Assembly: GCA_029962745.1 (NCBI GenBank)
Contig: CM057157.1
Location: forward strand, 27,603,325-27,667,324
Direction of reading: 5' to 3'
DNA: 64,000 bases
Origin: Echinometra lucunter
Lineage: Eukaryota > Echinodermata > Echinoidea > Camarodonta > Echinometridae
Part shown: piece after piece, positions 1 through 11,485 of the stretch
How positions within the stretch are numbered: the stretch's first letter is position 1
Layout of the letters: each line of letters opens with the position of its first letter
Notes under the pieces: generated by a model
Told to the model about the DNA's origin: nothing
What the model saw: only the letters and a program-made list of their open reading frames with translations
Databases searched by the model: none
Made by a program: the position numbers and the translations under genes

Positions 1-164
1 TGTCATCATCATCTTTTCACATACGTCGTATTTCCTATTTTATATACACAATTTCAAATTAAGTGAATACATTAATTCTGTACTGTAAATATTTCATCAT
101 CAAAGGAGCCTGCATTTATTGCGTTGGAGTAACAAGGGGGGGGGGGGGGGGAAGGGGGAGGGAA

Positions 165-203
165 GGGTATGTCTTATTGAAGCCTGTACTTCATCCGCGT
201 ACA
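165..203. repeat. Solo terminus of a palindromic element
   Basis: 'gtatgtcttattgaagcctg' followed by 'tacttcatccgcgt' matches the left end of the element at 3792-4106 (tatgtctcattgaggcctgt). It sits beside a run of about 15 G. No right end is nearby. Confidence 0.6.
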
Positions 204-686
204 CGAAAACGCTTAATAAAGTATTTTTTTCATAATCAGGCACGTGACAGGCCTAATGCATTTAGGGTATCTAACACAGCAGAGATCAAGAAAAAGGGTA
301 GTAAATTCACAGGGATAATAGAGTCTGATAATATGCCTTAATGTGATACTCAGTATGTAATATTTGGTTGCTTTTCTCTCTCACCACTTCTTGTCATCTA
401 TAGACTGTGATGGATAAAATCATATGCCCATTTTCTCCTGGTATTCTGCTTGACCAGTGACTTCACACTTGGGGAAACTTTACAAAGCTGACAAAAACAC
501 TCTGAAATCTAGCAATAACCCACCTGCTCCAACCTTTGGAAACAGATGATATGCTTCATATCAATACTATCATCTCCCTTTGTGATTTCTGTAATTACAA
601 ATATCCAATTCAGCACTTAGATCCAGGACTCACACTATTTTCTAGGTCACCAACAGCAAATTTGTGTGTTCGGAACAAATGATAGA
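204..686. other. No gene seen
   Basis: Unique-looking AT-rich sequence. I see no splice-supported exon on either strand. Confidence 0.5.
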
Positions 687-687
687 G

Positions 688-757
<70 letters not shown>

Positions 758-797
758 CAGCAGCAGCAGCAGCAGTAGTAGCAGCAGCAGCAGTAGT

Positions 798-865
<68 letters not shown>

Positions 866-1043
866 CAGTAGTAGTAGTAGTAATAGTAATAGTGGTGGTG
901 GTAGTAGTAGCAGTAGTAGCAGTAGTAGTAGCAGTAGTAGTAGTAGCAGTAGTAGCAGTAGTAGCAGTAGTAGCAGTAGTAGTAGCAGTAGTAGTAGTAG
1001 CAGTAGTAGCAGTAGTAGCAGTAGTAGAAGTAGTAGTGGTAGC

Positions 1044-1123
<80 letters not shown>

Positions 1124-1154
1124 CAGCTGCAGTAGTAGCAGTAGTAGCAGTAGT

Positions 1155-1192
<38 letters not shown>

Positions 1193-1305
1193 CAGTAGTA
1201 GTAGTAGTAATAGTAATAGTGGTGGTGGTAGTAGTAGCAGTAGTAGCAGTAGTAGTAGCAGTAGTAGTAGTAGCAGTAGTAGCAGTAGTAGCAGTAGTAG
1301 TAGTA

Positions 1306-1342
<37 letters not shown>

Positions 1343-1490
1343 CAGCTGCAGTAGTAGCAGTAGTAGCAGTAGTAGTAGTAGTAATAGTAATAGTGGTGGT
1401 GGTAGTAGTAGCAGTAGTAGCAGTAGTAGTAGCAGTAGTAGTAGTAGCAGTAGTAGCAGTAGTAGCAGTAGTAGAAGTAGTAGTGGTAGC

Positions 1491-1558
<68 letters not shown>

Positions 1559-1678
1559 CAGCTGCAGTAGTAGCAGTAGTAGCAGTAGTAGCAGTAGTAG
1601 CAGTAGTAGCAGTAGTAGCAGTAGTAGCAGTAGTAGCAGTAGTAGCAGTAGTAGCAGTAGTAGTAGTAGTAATAGTAA

Positions 1679-1765
<87 letters not shown>

Positions 1766-1766
1766 C
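687..1766. repeat. GTA/GCA trinucleotide array, 1.08 kb, with higher-order structure
   Basis: An uninterrupted 3-bp phase of agt with agc, agg, aat and ggt variants. The block 'aatagtaatagtggtggtgg' recurs near 882, 1209, 1383 and 1672, each followed by similar agc/agt patterns, showing internal duplication of larger units. The array produces long spurious frames of Ser, Val, Leu or Tyr. Confidence 0.97.
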
Positions 1767-2228
1767 AGTGTTTGAGTGTCACGGTGGCAAATGCAGATTA
1801 AGGTCTTGCCAAAGGACATCATTGCCATGGCACTCTTTCCTACAATAAAGGCAAATAGGATTTCAGAGCAAACAGGGGTACACATAGCTCTTAAATGATT
1901 TATATGTGGAAAATTATAACAAGAGAAGTAGGCCTAATTTCAAAAGAATGCCTTACATCACTGCCACCACTGGAATAATCTTACCTTCCAACACAAATGT
2001 AGCCAAATATTATAATGCTTTATAAAAATGTAAACACTGTACCTTTAATCTCTAGCAACTGCTGACATATGATTCAAATGCAAATACTACGTGTGATTCA
2101 CAGTAACCTTTGAAACAACAGAAATGAACACTGAGAGTATATGCATGCTTCTATTTAGGAGTTGTTTCATATGACAAAAAAAACCCGGATAATGTAGGCC
2201 TATAAAGCTTTGAATTGTGAAGGTCCTT

Positions 2229-2775
2229 AAAGGGAAAGTCCACCCCAGAAGTTTCACTGTTTCAATAAAAAGAGATGAATTTGAACAGCTTTTTTTTTTT
2301 TAAATGAGCAAAATTAGTCAAAGAATAAGGAATTTACACTCATTCATTTTTCTAGTAAATTAATCTTGGCTCTGCAAATTGGCAACACTGATGACATCAT
2401 ATGTGAGCAGCTCTCCATTCACTTTGTACATGAATTTCACATTTTCTAAAGTTTCTTGTAAGTTTCACATTTTCTCACCCCATAGTCAATGTATGTCATG
2501 TGAAAAGCAATTCTTCCTGGGGGTTAGAAAATGTTTTAACTGCCAAGAAAATTGAGAAAATGTGAAATTTCATGTACAAAGTGAATGGAGGGCTGCTCGC
2601 ATATGATGTCATCAGTGTTGCCAATTTGCAGAGCAGAGAGTAATTTACTAGAAAATGTAAATGAGTGTAATTTTCTTATTCTTTGACCGATTTTGCTCAT
2701 TTCTTTTTTTAAAATGCTGTTCAAATTCATCTCCTTTTATTGAAACAGTGAAACTTCTGAGGTGGACTTTGCCTT
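2229..2775. mobile_element. Foldback element, family F1
   Basis: The left arm 'aaagtccaccccagaagttt' then 'cactgtttcaataaaa' is mirrored by the right arm ending 'aacttctgaggtggactttg'. The arms are about 240 bp and include 'gcaaattggcaacactgatg' and 'acatcatatg'. No coding capacity. It shares its inner motifs with the elements at 45797 and 57946. Confidence 0.88.
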
Positions 2776-3046
2776 TAACTGTTTTCTCATACCTGTGTAC
2801 TGTATTTGACTTGTACTTGTTTAGCTACAGAGCAGATGAAAATGTCCAACATAGTTTTCTGCATTAGTGCATGTGATTAATTGCTGAATATATTCATAAT
2901 GATGGCTTCAATTATGAACTAGTTCTCTGACCAGTTTGTTAGTTTATGTCTGAAGAAGGTGTCTGAACCACACGCATTGAAGTGTCATGTTTAATCATCT
3001 CTTGGATGCGTCTTTGATAGTACTAACTCATCATGTTTCCACTCCT

Positions 3047-3497
3047 GCGCCCCGCTTCATGAAACTTGTTATCAATAACAAGTTGCAATAGCTGTTATAA
3101 GCTACTGAAATCCTTCCATCTGATTGGCTCAGAGCAAATTTGTCATAGAAATGTGGCAGCAGTTACTGATAACAAGTACTAACTCATCATGTTTCCACTC
3201 CTGCGCCCCGCTTCATGAAACTTGTTATCAATAACAAGTTGCAACAGCTGTTATAAGCTACTGAAATCCTTCCATCTGATTGGCTGAGAGCAAATTTGTC
3301 ATAGAAATGTGGCAGCTGTTACTGATAACAAGTACTAACTCATCATGTTTCCACTCCAGCGCCCCGTTTCATAAAACCTATTCTCAATAACAAGTTGCAA
3401 TAAGCTACTGAAATACTTCCATCTGATTGGCTGAGTGCAAATTTGTCATAGAAATGTGCCAGTCATTACTGATAACAAGTTTCATGAAACAGGGCCC
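3047..3497. repeat. Three tandem copies of a palindrome-type element
   Basis: The unit 'gcgccccgcttcatgaaact' 'tgttatcaataacaagttgc' ... 'tactgataacaagt' occurs three times (period about 140-150 bp). Only the last copy ends in 'tttcatgaaacagggccc'. The first two lack their right terminus. The termini resemble the element at 7217-7384. Confidence 0.85.
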
Positions 3498-3791
3498 AGC
3501 TTTATAAATATGAAATGTAGGACATGGGGTTAAATGTCCAGACACTCAGCAAACAGAAGGCTGTCACGTTTGCTGTTAGATTTCACGTAAAATGTGCATC
3601 GAATAGAGCAGACGGTCCTGAATACTTGTGATAGGTCATCGTGTCCAACTTCAAATTTCCAAATGATTCCTGGAAAAATGCATGCAAACATGTTGAATTC
3701 TTAGTTTGAAATCATCTGTGGGATACACAGCCAGTCCAACAAACAACATGTGGGTATACATAAAGTGCTTCAGCATTGCATTGCATTCCTG

Positions 3792-4106
3792 AGGGGATAT
3801 GTCTCATTGAGGCCTGTACATCATCCGCGTGAATCACTTTCTGAAAAGCACCCTAAACAGGGATAAAAGGACAGAAGTAGGAGTGATTTAAATACCCTAA
3901 ACAGAGAAATTACATCTCCGATTTTTATACCCTTAACAGGGATTGCATCATAATCTCCTAATTTAATAACATTTTCCTGGATTTTCCTGATATTGATACC
4001 CTTAACTGGATCCCCGTTTTCCCTGCCTGGTGCTGAAAAACAACCCCTTTTCTACATTTTTGTTTACGCGGATGATGTGCAGGCCTCAGTGAGATATATA
4101 TCCCCC
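3792..4106. mobile_element. MITE-like palindromic element
   Basis: The end 'gaggcctgtacatcatccgc' is mirrored by 'gcggatgatgtgcaggcctc' at the right. Total about 315 bp, non-coding. A solo terminus of the same family is at 165-203. Confidence 0.85.
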
Positions 4107-6636
4107 CGGGATTGCATTGTATAAATCTTCCCTTAAAGTTGGAACACTTACTGACATCTACGAAAACAGACTTAATTTGCTTAAAGCGTCAGTAAAGAGA
4201 TCAGTTAAAAAAAATTACAACTCATCCCTTGTAACGTTATCTTTGCCAAGTGAGAACATGCTGTGCACATTCTACAAACCCATATCCAGTCATGGACGGC
4301 TAGGCACAGAGTGTGAGCGCCAATATCTCACACCGAACAGACACCTGTTTCGTCAGTCACTTGATTAATCAATTTTTCTTCCTTTCACCGAGCGGGATGA
4401 AATACAATACATCAAGCATACATGATGATCATCGCAAATACAATTGCTCCCTAATTTTGCAGCCATTTGATGAGCTCCATCACTTTTCGCTTTCATCCCA
4501 AAGGAGATTTAGATGTAACAAATAGTGTCAAGTGACACTGAAAGTGATCAGCGGATATGAAATGAATAGTTGTCTGTCTTAAGTGCGCGGGGAATGATCC
4601 AATCATTAGCCTCCTGAATAGATAAGAACATGTGGGACGACTCCACTGATACAGTCGGTCTAATTTGAAGGATGAACTGAAAAAAAACCCAGCAATTTCA
4701 TAATCTTGGAACAACCGTTAAAGGTAAATCACATCTTGAATAAAGTCTTCATTAAAAAGGTGAATTTTTAGAAAATCACACACCCTTTTATTAAGTTTCA
4801 AAATGAAGAGCGCGAAGGGGGAGATGGCTGACTTAGGACTCCCCCAGATTCGATGGACAGTGTACGTGCACATATTCTGCTCTTTTTTGCTTGTAAAATA
4901 TTTTGCCAACTGCGATGTCCTCCTCACCTGCCCAGAGATTTCTAGAGAAGCCACTGAAATAACTTTAGCTCATTAGCTCGAGCTTAAAGGGGGTACCCAA
5001 TGCTGAAACAATGTTAGCTCTTTTAAAAGAGCATGATTTTATTAGCAGAAAATCATCTGCCTAAAGTTTTTTAAAAAGTCGTGTTGCCAAGGAAACCCCC
5101 AAATGTGGTAAGATTTCAGGATATTCTTGACCCCTCAGCCGTGACCTAGTTTCAACTGGGTGCCCACTTTGACGTCAAAATGATGTCAAAGTGGGTACCT
5201 TGTCGCGCACTTCTAGCAAAATGTGCACAAGGTATAATACATATTGTACAGTCTAGTGTGCAGCACAACTGCAATGCGCAAAGCTGGGTACCCACTTTTA
5301 CGTCATACATGTACCTCATACTCAAATTATTTGGTCATCTCTTGACTTTTTATGAGAAAATAAGCCAAAATGCAATGATTTCAATTGAAATCATCATATT
5401 TTCAATGAAATTTTTCCTAAAATTCTATTCTCGATCATATATAAAAAGAATTTACCATTGTGTAATCACTTTAAGAAATAGCGTGCTATTTCTGATCCCT
5501 GAATTAGCCCGATCAGAGAATAGCCAGCTAATGCTCTGAATTAGCCTTATTCCGCTCGAAAAGTAAGTCTACATCATCTTGGAGTTATTTGCAGAATAGC
5601 CCGCTATACCGCTAAATAGCAGGCTTTTGTCGACACGTCCTCATCAGCTCGAGCTTCAGGAGCTGGTTTAATCCATTCCATCATGCACAGATATTTAATT
5701 TATTATTATTTTTTCACTGATTGAGGGAGGGCATGTAGCTCTCATTTATTTTTTTAAATATACATTATATACAATTAGAAACAAGTCATCAGTATATTTT
5801 AAACATACATTAACATTCATCGTTTTATAATCTAGAAAAGACACTGAGAATGAATAGAAGATACAAAGATATGAAAGAAAAAGGTGTCCCGAAAAAGCCT
5901 CGAGGGCTTGTTAAAAAGGGATGACCAGAGCACAAAATATAATAATTGTATACAAAGAATCATGCCAACGACAAGTACTGAAGTACTGGAGTACGACGCC
6001 ACACCAATCACGCCGATGAGGCCACTGTCCTCAAAGGTCGAATAGAGAGGCCAAAAGAAAAAAGCTCAGCCCCGACAAAAATTAACTCGGCTGGTGCGAC
6101 GCCACACTCCAGTATCCTGCAGACATATGCCGACACAGCACTGGTGAAGACTCACCTTTGAAGAGGGAGCAGGCACATGTATCCTGGAGACACACAATAC
6201 AAATTCCCAATGCCAATGGCATCACACTGACAATTCAAGCATGAGCTTTTATATGAAATCAACTGCAACATTGTAAAATCAATTTCAACAAAAGATCAAT
6301 ATTGATTTTGGGGGGCTAAACAACAGGCCTCTCTGTGACCTACTCATCTGATAAATGCATGCATTCAAGAGCAAACAGTGTATTGTATCTATCATGCACT
6401 GTAGAAAACCTGACCATTTATTCCAAGAGGGATCAAAATAAAATACAAACTTGCAAGCAAAAATAAACCGATACCTAGATTTTCTGCAAGGATTTTTCTG
6501 TTCATCTGAGGTTTCCAGACAATACAATTTACACATGTACATGTACAGAGCTAATGAGATATCTTTTTTTAACCCACTGCTTTACACATATGTGCAAAAA
6601 TGCATGCTATATCAAAATCATATCATGTACAGGATA
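4107..6636. other. No gene seen; one small hairpin
   Basis: AT-rich non-coding sequence. At 5160-5200 'gtgcccactttgacgtc' and 'gatgtcaaagtgggtac' form a short palindrome, and a related 'gggtacccacttttacgtca' lies at 5285. No supported exon was found on either strand. Confidence 0.5.
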
Positions 6637-6947
6637 AAGGTGCTTTCACACATGATGCGACAGTGTGGTAACACACTGTGGCGCCACACTGTTTCGTCTT
6701 TTCACATGACGGGACTTACATATGCTAATGAACGCGCATTAACGCGTCAACTCTCAATAAGAGAACATAAGAGAACACTTTTTAGAAATTTGATTGGTGC
6801 ACATTTTTTTGTATCTAGGCAGCAAACAAAAGTGTGTCCTGCCTCGGCAACATTTTTTTGTCGCCCTATACCCCATAGGCTTGTACACAAAAAAGTGTGG
6901 TGACACAGCGTGCTACCTTACTGTCGCATCATGTGTGAAAGCACCTT
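6637..6947. mobile_element. MITE-like palindromic element
   Basis: The left end 'aaggtgctttcacacatgat' 'gcgacagt' is mirrored by 'actgtcgcatcatgtgtgaa' 'agcacctt'. About 28-bp perfect terminal repeats; inner parts also fold. Confidence 0.9.
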
Positions 6948-7216
6948 AACCTGTTGACTACTGAATTCTTAATTTCCCATAAACTTAGTACAGGGCCACC
7001 CAGTTCCCATAGCCAGTGGATTGGATTAACCCGTTGAACACGATTTGATTTCAGTATAATACACATTTCCCATAGACCCTAGCCCAAGTTATCTCGGGCA
7101 CAGGGCTCAACGGGTTAATCTAACATGAACTCTTTTTCCATACTCGTTCTTACATCTCTTTTCCCCTCTCCCATCCTTTGTTAGCCTTTCTCTTCATAAG
7201 CTGTGGACATGGTACA

Positions 7217-7384
7217 GGGACCGTTTCATGAAAGTTGTCAGCACTGACAAGTTGTCAGTCACTGACAGTTACCATAGTAACGGTCAGTGAATAGTGCTTC
7301 TCAGCCAATCAAAACTAAGGATGTTACTGAAATTGCAGTGGCTGACAACTTGTCAGTGCTGACAACTTTCATGAAACGATCCCC
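7217..7384. mobile_element. MITE-like palindromic element
   Basis: 'ggaccgtttcatgaaagttg' 'tcagcactgacaagttgtca' is mirrored at the right end, with 'gttaccatagtaac' inside. 168 bp, non-coding. Confidence 0.9.
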
Positions 7385-7394
7385 TGGACTGCCG

Positions 7395-7605
7395 ATTGCA
7401 TGGTTCACTGTTTGAGTCCTGCCATGGCATTTATGTCCCTTGGCAAGGCATCAATTTCAACATGCCACTCTTCACCCTGGTGTAGTAAATGGGTACCCAC
7501 CTGAACTTGTTCCTCAAGTGCATTATAGTGCCTTAAGGCAGGTGGATCAATGGTAGGGTTATAATAGTATTTTGTAAGAACCTTGAGCATCCCCTGAGAA
7601 GGACA
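7395..7605 (-). repeat. Dispersed repeat fragment with 'gggtacccac' motif
   Basis: The segment 'caccctggtgtagtaaatgg' 'gtacccacctgaa' resembles the dispersed repeat also present near 41300-41450 in the opposite reading. The small frame through it is not a gene. Confidence 0.5.
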
Positions 7606-8290
7606 TGCGGCATGTGCACAATAAGAGTAGCTATTACTTTTATCATCAAAGACATTAAATCAACCAGCTACTTCATGCAATTAAAGATAGATATAGATTA
7701 ATGCTTACTGCACTGGAAGTACATGCAGAAGCTTAGAAGGTGCACTGTTTTGAAGATAAGTACCTCTACGTGCATGCAGATAATTAATCTCGTCCATCGT
7801 CACTTGTGAAATCTAATCAGCGTCATGATAGATACATGGCAGTTTCCTATTGCAGAGCATGCCTGATTATCCATTCAATCAATATTAAGTTCATCTGCAA
7901 TGGTGTAGCTACTGTACAAGTGGGGGGGGGGGGGGTTCATGAGGGGCACATGTCCTAATAATTGAGTGGTAAGAAAAAAGAAATAAAAACAGGGCTCACA
8001 GGAGCACATGCTCTCAATTGAATGTGGGAAACAAAATCTTAAAAAGTAAAAAAAGAGTGATATAAAGAGAAGGTGACAAAAAATAGACGAGATATGACAC
8101 ACCTCCCTCCAATCTTCCCTCATGAAATGGCTAAATGGGTTATTCTGTAACATTTTATCCATCTCCTTCAGTAAAACTGATCACCCATGTACACCCCCCC
8201 CCTTTCAGTTGGCCCTTAATCAATGATGTTTAAAAAATACAATAGCCAAAGACAGGGAGTGGGGGAAGGCAACATGAAAAGAAGTTCTAC
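7606..8290. other. No gene seen
   Basis: AT-rich, with a G-run at 7921-7936. No supported exon. Confidence 0.45.
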
Positions 8291-8580
8291 TCTCTCTAAA
8301 AAAAAGAGTGAACATGTTCACTCTGTCAGGGGTGAATTTCAGAAGAGAGTGCATTTAGAGTGAATTAAGAGTAAAAATTGTGATATTCACTCTTTATTCA
8401 CTCTTTGAGGGGTGACCTCAGGGATCACTCAAAATCCCTGAGTGATCACTGAGGTCACCCCTCAAAGAGTGAATATCACAATTTTTACTCTTAATTCACT
8501 CTTAATTCACTCTAAATGCACTCTCTTCTGAAATTCACCCCTAACAGAGTGAACGCGTTCACTCTTTTTTAGAGAGAGAG
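8291..8580. mobile_element. Near-perfect palindromic element, 290 bp
   Basis: The two halves mirror each other almost base for base around 8436: 'ctctctaaaaaaaagagtga' at the left, 'tcactcttttttagagagag' at the right, and 'gaggtcacccctcaaagagt' near the middle. It is built largely from 'actctt/aagagt' words. Non-coding. Confidence 0.93.
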
Positions 8581-10061
8581 CAGAGTATACAGCAACTTCC
8601 TCACCCTCCTCTCACTCGTTCTCTCATATTCATTCCTCTATTCACCCCCCCCCCCCTGATATCGGTGCCCCCTCAATAGTGCCACCCATGCTATGCCACT
8701 GTTCATCTGCATGCTACAAGCTCTGGTGAACTTGAAGTATATCACGATCATACATACATGATGAATGACGAGTTTTCTACTTAATTGGCTTCAATACAGT
8801 AAGTCATCCCCAGTGGATACATGACTTGTGTTCTTTATAATTATATCCTTGTGTCTTGCAGAAGGTAGATTAATTGAACTTTAAAGTACAGCTTTGTGAA
8901 GTTATGCTGGCCTAACTGTATCTATTTTAGCTGTATATATCTTCATAGTATTTTCAAATTTAATGCAGACTTCTTGACAAAATTAAAAGCGATGAATTAC
9001 AGTACTCAACTGTTAGGAGTTATTGCACTTCAATATCATATGCTGATTCTGTTCATGTGTAACTGCCAAAAAAAGGCTATCATACCAACATCTAATTCCT
9101 TTATAGGAATATCATCTATTCCTAATCAGCTTTCTTGGTAATTTTTGCCATTCTGGTAATATGAACCTGTACTTGAGACCTAAATTTGTAACCAGAGTGC
9201 TCTCACAATGGGGGTTCGTTCATAATTAGGAAGAAGACCTCTTCTTGCTTTTGTACTTCTTACTAGAGCATTCAAAATAATGATTGTGGGCAAGATATGG
9301 AATATGTGACACCTAGTGATTTGTTATATTGTACGATTATGCAATATAACTGCCTTTTTTACATGGCTAAGTGAGTATGAAAGTGTACAGAATTGTGCAT
9401 CGAAAGCAACCTTGTACATGTACCCATTGTTCCATTGTTCCAGCTGCATGCTTTTGACACGAAAACCGAAATTTTACTGAGATGGCCAGACTTCCCCCCC
9501 CCCCCCCCCCCGAGAAGGAAACCATTGGATCGCAAATACCCTACTATATCCCATAGCAGTACAGAGCTTTCTTGAGGTCTAAATTAATCATCGTCAATCC
9601 TCAAATTGGCAATACAAATTTTTTTTTTCCACGTTTACATAGCTTGAAAAAAATAAACTGCTTTAATTCGAGAACGCCACACCATACAGCAATGGGAATG
9701 GGCTCAAATTTGTCAGTGCATTTTTCTCTGTCTGCTAATGTATGATATGTACCGCCCAACATTCTGGAGCAACAGATACTGCAAAAGCGTCTCCTAAAGG
9801 TGACACTGTACCTCTATGGGATATATCATAAGTATTGCATGTATATCATTCAATATAACATATTCACTTCTAAATTTAGAATTTGTCTGTTCATATTCTT
9901 TGTTACTAGTATAATGAACGTCATACATGTAGCATGCAATATCTGTATACATGTAATATCAGATGGAAATGAGGAAATATAATTCTTACCATCCTTATTC
10001 AAATCGATCTTAAGATGGAAGTACCTGTATAGGAGAAAAAGTGATAAAGAACATTAATATT
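8581..10061. other. No gene seen; polyC tracts
   Basis: AT-rich, with C-runs at 8646 and 9497. The stretch 'aaatttaatgcagacttctt' near 8957 is a fragment of the repeat at 11508-11810. Confidence 0.5.
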
Positions 10062-10215
10062 TATATTATATTGGATGGCTCTGAATGGGATACCAGAGAA
10101 TATTCCACGAATTAGGGCCAATATTGCACGAATCGAAGATGAGTGCAATATTGGCCCTAACGAGTGGAATATTCCTGGTATTTCATGAAATAAAGCCATC
10201 CAATATAATTATTAT
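10062..10215. mobile_element. MITE-like palindromic element
   Basis: 'ttatattggatggct' and 'agccatccaatataa' are the ends; inside 'gaatattccac' and 'gggccaatattgcac' are mirrored. About 150 bp. Confidence 0.88.
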
Positions 10216-11364
10216 TATCTATACCCAACAGGAAAGGGATTTAAAATTCAATAAATGTCATTCCAGCAACTAAAAAGGGCCCCCATCGTACATTTATTTT
10301 GATCACACAAGTTTGCCTTACCTCTTTATGACGTCATCAAAGTGTCGTTTGTGCATTGCGTTTATTGCGTATCCGCGTATTGTAATCCTGATTGCGCGTG
10401 TTTGTTTTATTGCGCGCACGCGAAGAGACCATGCAATATCGCATAATATTGCACGGCAAATTTGTACATGAGCCTATGGGGAAATCGGCGTTTTATACAA
10501 TATGCTCTGATATTGCACAGACAAATCATGCAAACATGAAATATGTGTTTTTAATGCGCCGCTAAAATGCCCTATATAGATAATAATTTCAGATATTGGT
10601 ACTGCTGGCAAGCATAGAAAAGAATGCAGGAAGATTATGCAAAATTACTATACTACTGCTTGTGAATAAAAAATGGTTGCTGCTTCATAAAGAAAAAATT
10701 ACTTGAAATTACAGTACAAAGAAAGTACAGTTGTACATAATTGTCAATTACAATACATGTATGGTCGGGAATCGAAAGCTGCATGGGTCCTAAAGCTATG
10801 CACCCTGCAAATCCACGCAATGCGACGCATTCAATGCACCAAACTTCGGACATGATTAAGCAACGAGAATATCATCAAGGTTTGCAAAAAAATCAGCAAT
10901 TTTCCTTTATTTTTGTCATAATATCGTTAGTTAAAAATCGGAGTGAAATTCACACTGTTCCGTTTCAAAATCAAGATTTGCATTCATTTATTACTTGTGC
11001 TTAGCTTTAGGACCCCTTCATTTTACCAAACAAAATTTGACAATGGCATTGATATCGACTTGAAAATGTGTGTTATTAACATTCATCCGTCGTAATTTTC
11101 ACTAACTATAATTCGCACAAACCAAGGATTTTCGTGACTTTTTAGCTGCAGAAATGAAGTGTGTAGCTTTAGGTCCCCCATCTTACATGGATTCTTACAT
11201 ACCAGAACTAACATTACTGTACAAAAAAATTACATTAAAGTTACAATACATTTACTTAATTACAATACATGAACATATACGTAACTGATTCTCTTTTTAG
11301 CCTCCTGCCATATGTCTTAAATTTTCACATAATCAAAAGGTGAGGATGATTTTTTTTCCCTTAC
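10216..11364. other. No gene seen (presumed P4HTM intron or flank)
   Basis: AT-rich, with 'ttgcacg/attgcgcgt' words near 10330-10520. No exon with splice support was found, although a further P4HTM exon would be expected below 11365. Confidence 0.4.
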
Positions 11365-11426
11365 ATTTCTCTGATGTCATCATCATTGAGGTAGATGTCA
11401 TAGCCATCCTCTATTGTTCTCCTCAT
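11365..11426 (-). CDS. P4HTM: P4HTM-like exon between EF-hands
   Basis: A 62-nt exon reading MRRTIEDGYDIYLNDDDIRE plus a split codon. Acceptor TTCATTTAG/ATG, donor AAAT/GTAAGG. Phase 0 at its start matches the previous exon. Its 'DDIREM' end aligns with the 'SIQEMY' helix that opens the second EF-hand in P4HTM. It is short and supported by splice signals, phase and weak similarity. Confidence 0.7.
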
Positions 11427-11445
11427 CTAAATGAACAAAGAGAGG

Positions 11446-11485
<40 letters not shown>

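Noticed and set aside
610..1885. Long overlapping frames of poly-Ser, poly-Val, poly-Leu and poly-Tyr
   Set aside because: They arise from the 3-bp repeat, which has no stop in five of six phases; no splice or domain signal.
10653..11004. Candidate P4HTM exon from the open frames near 10.7-11.0 kb
   Set aside because: No match to EF-hand or dioxygenase motifs and no fitting splice phase.
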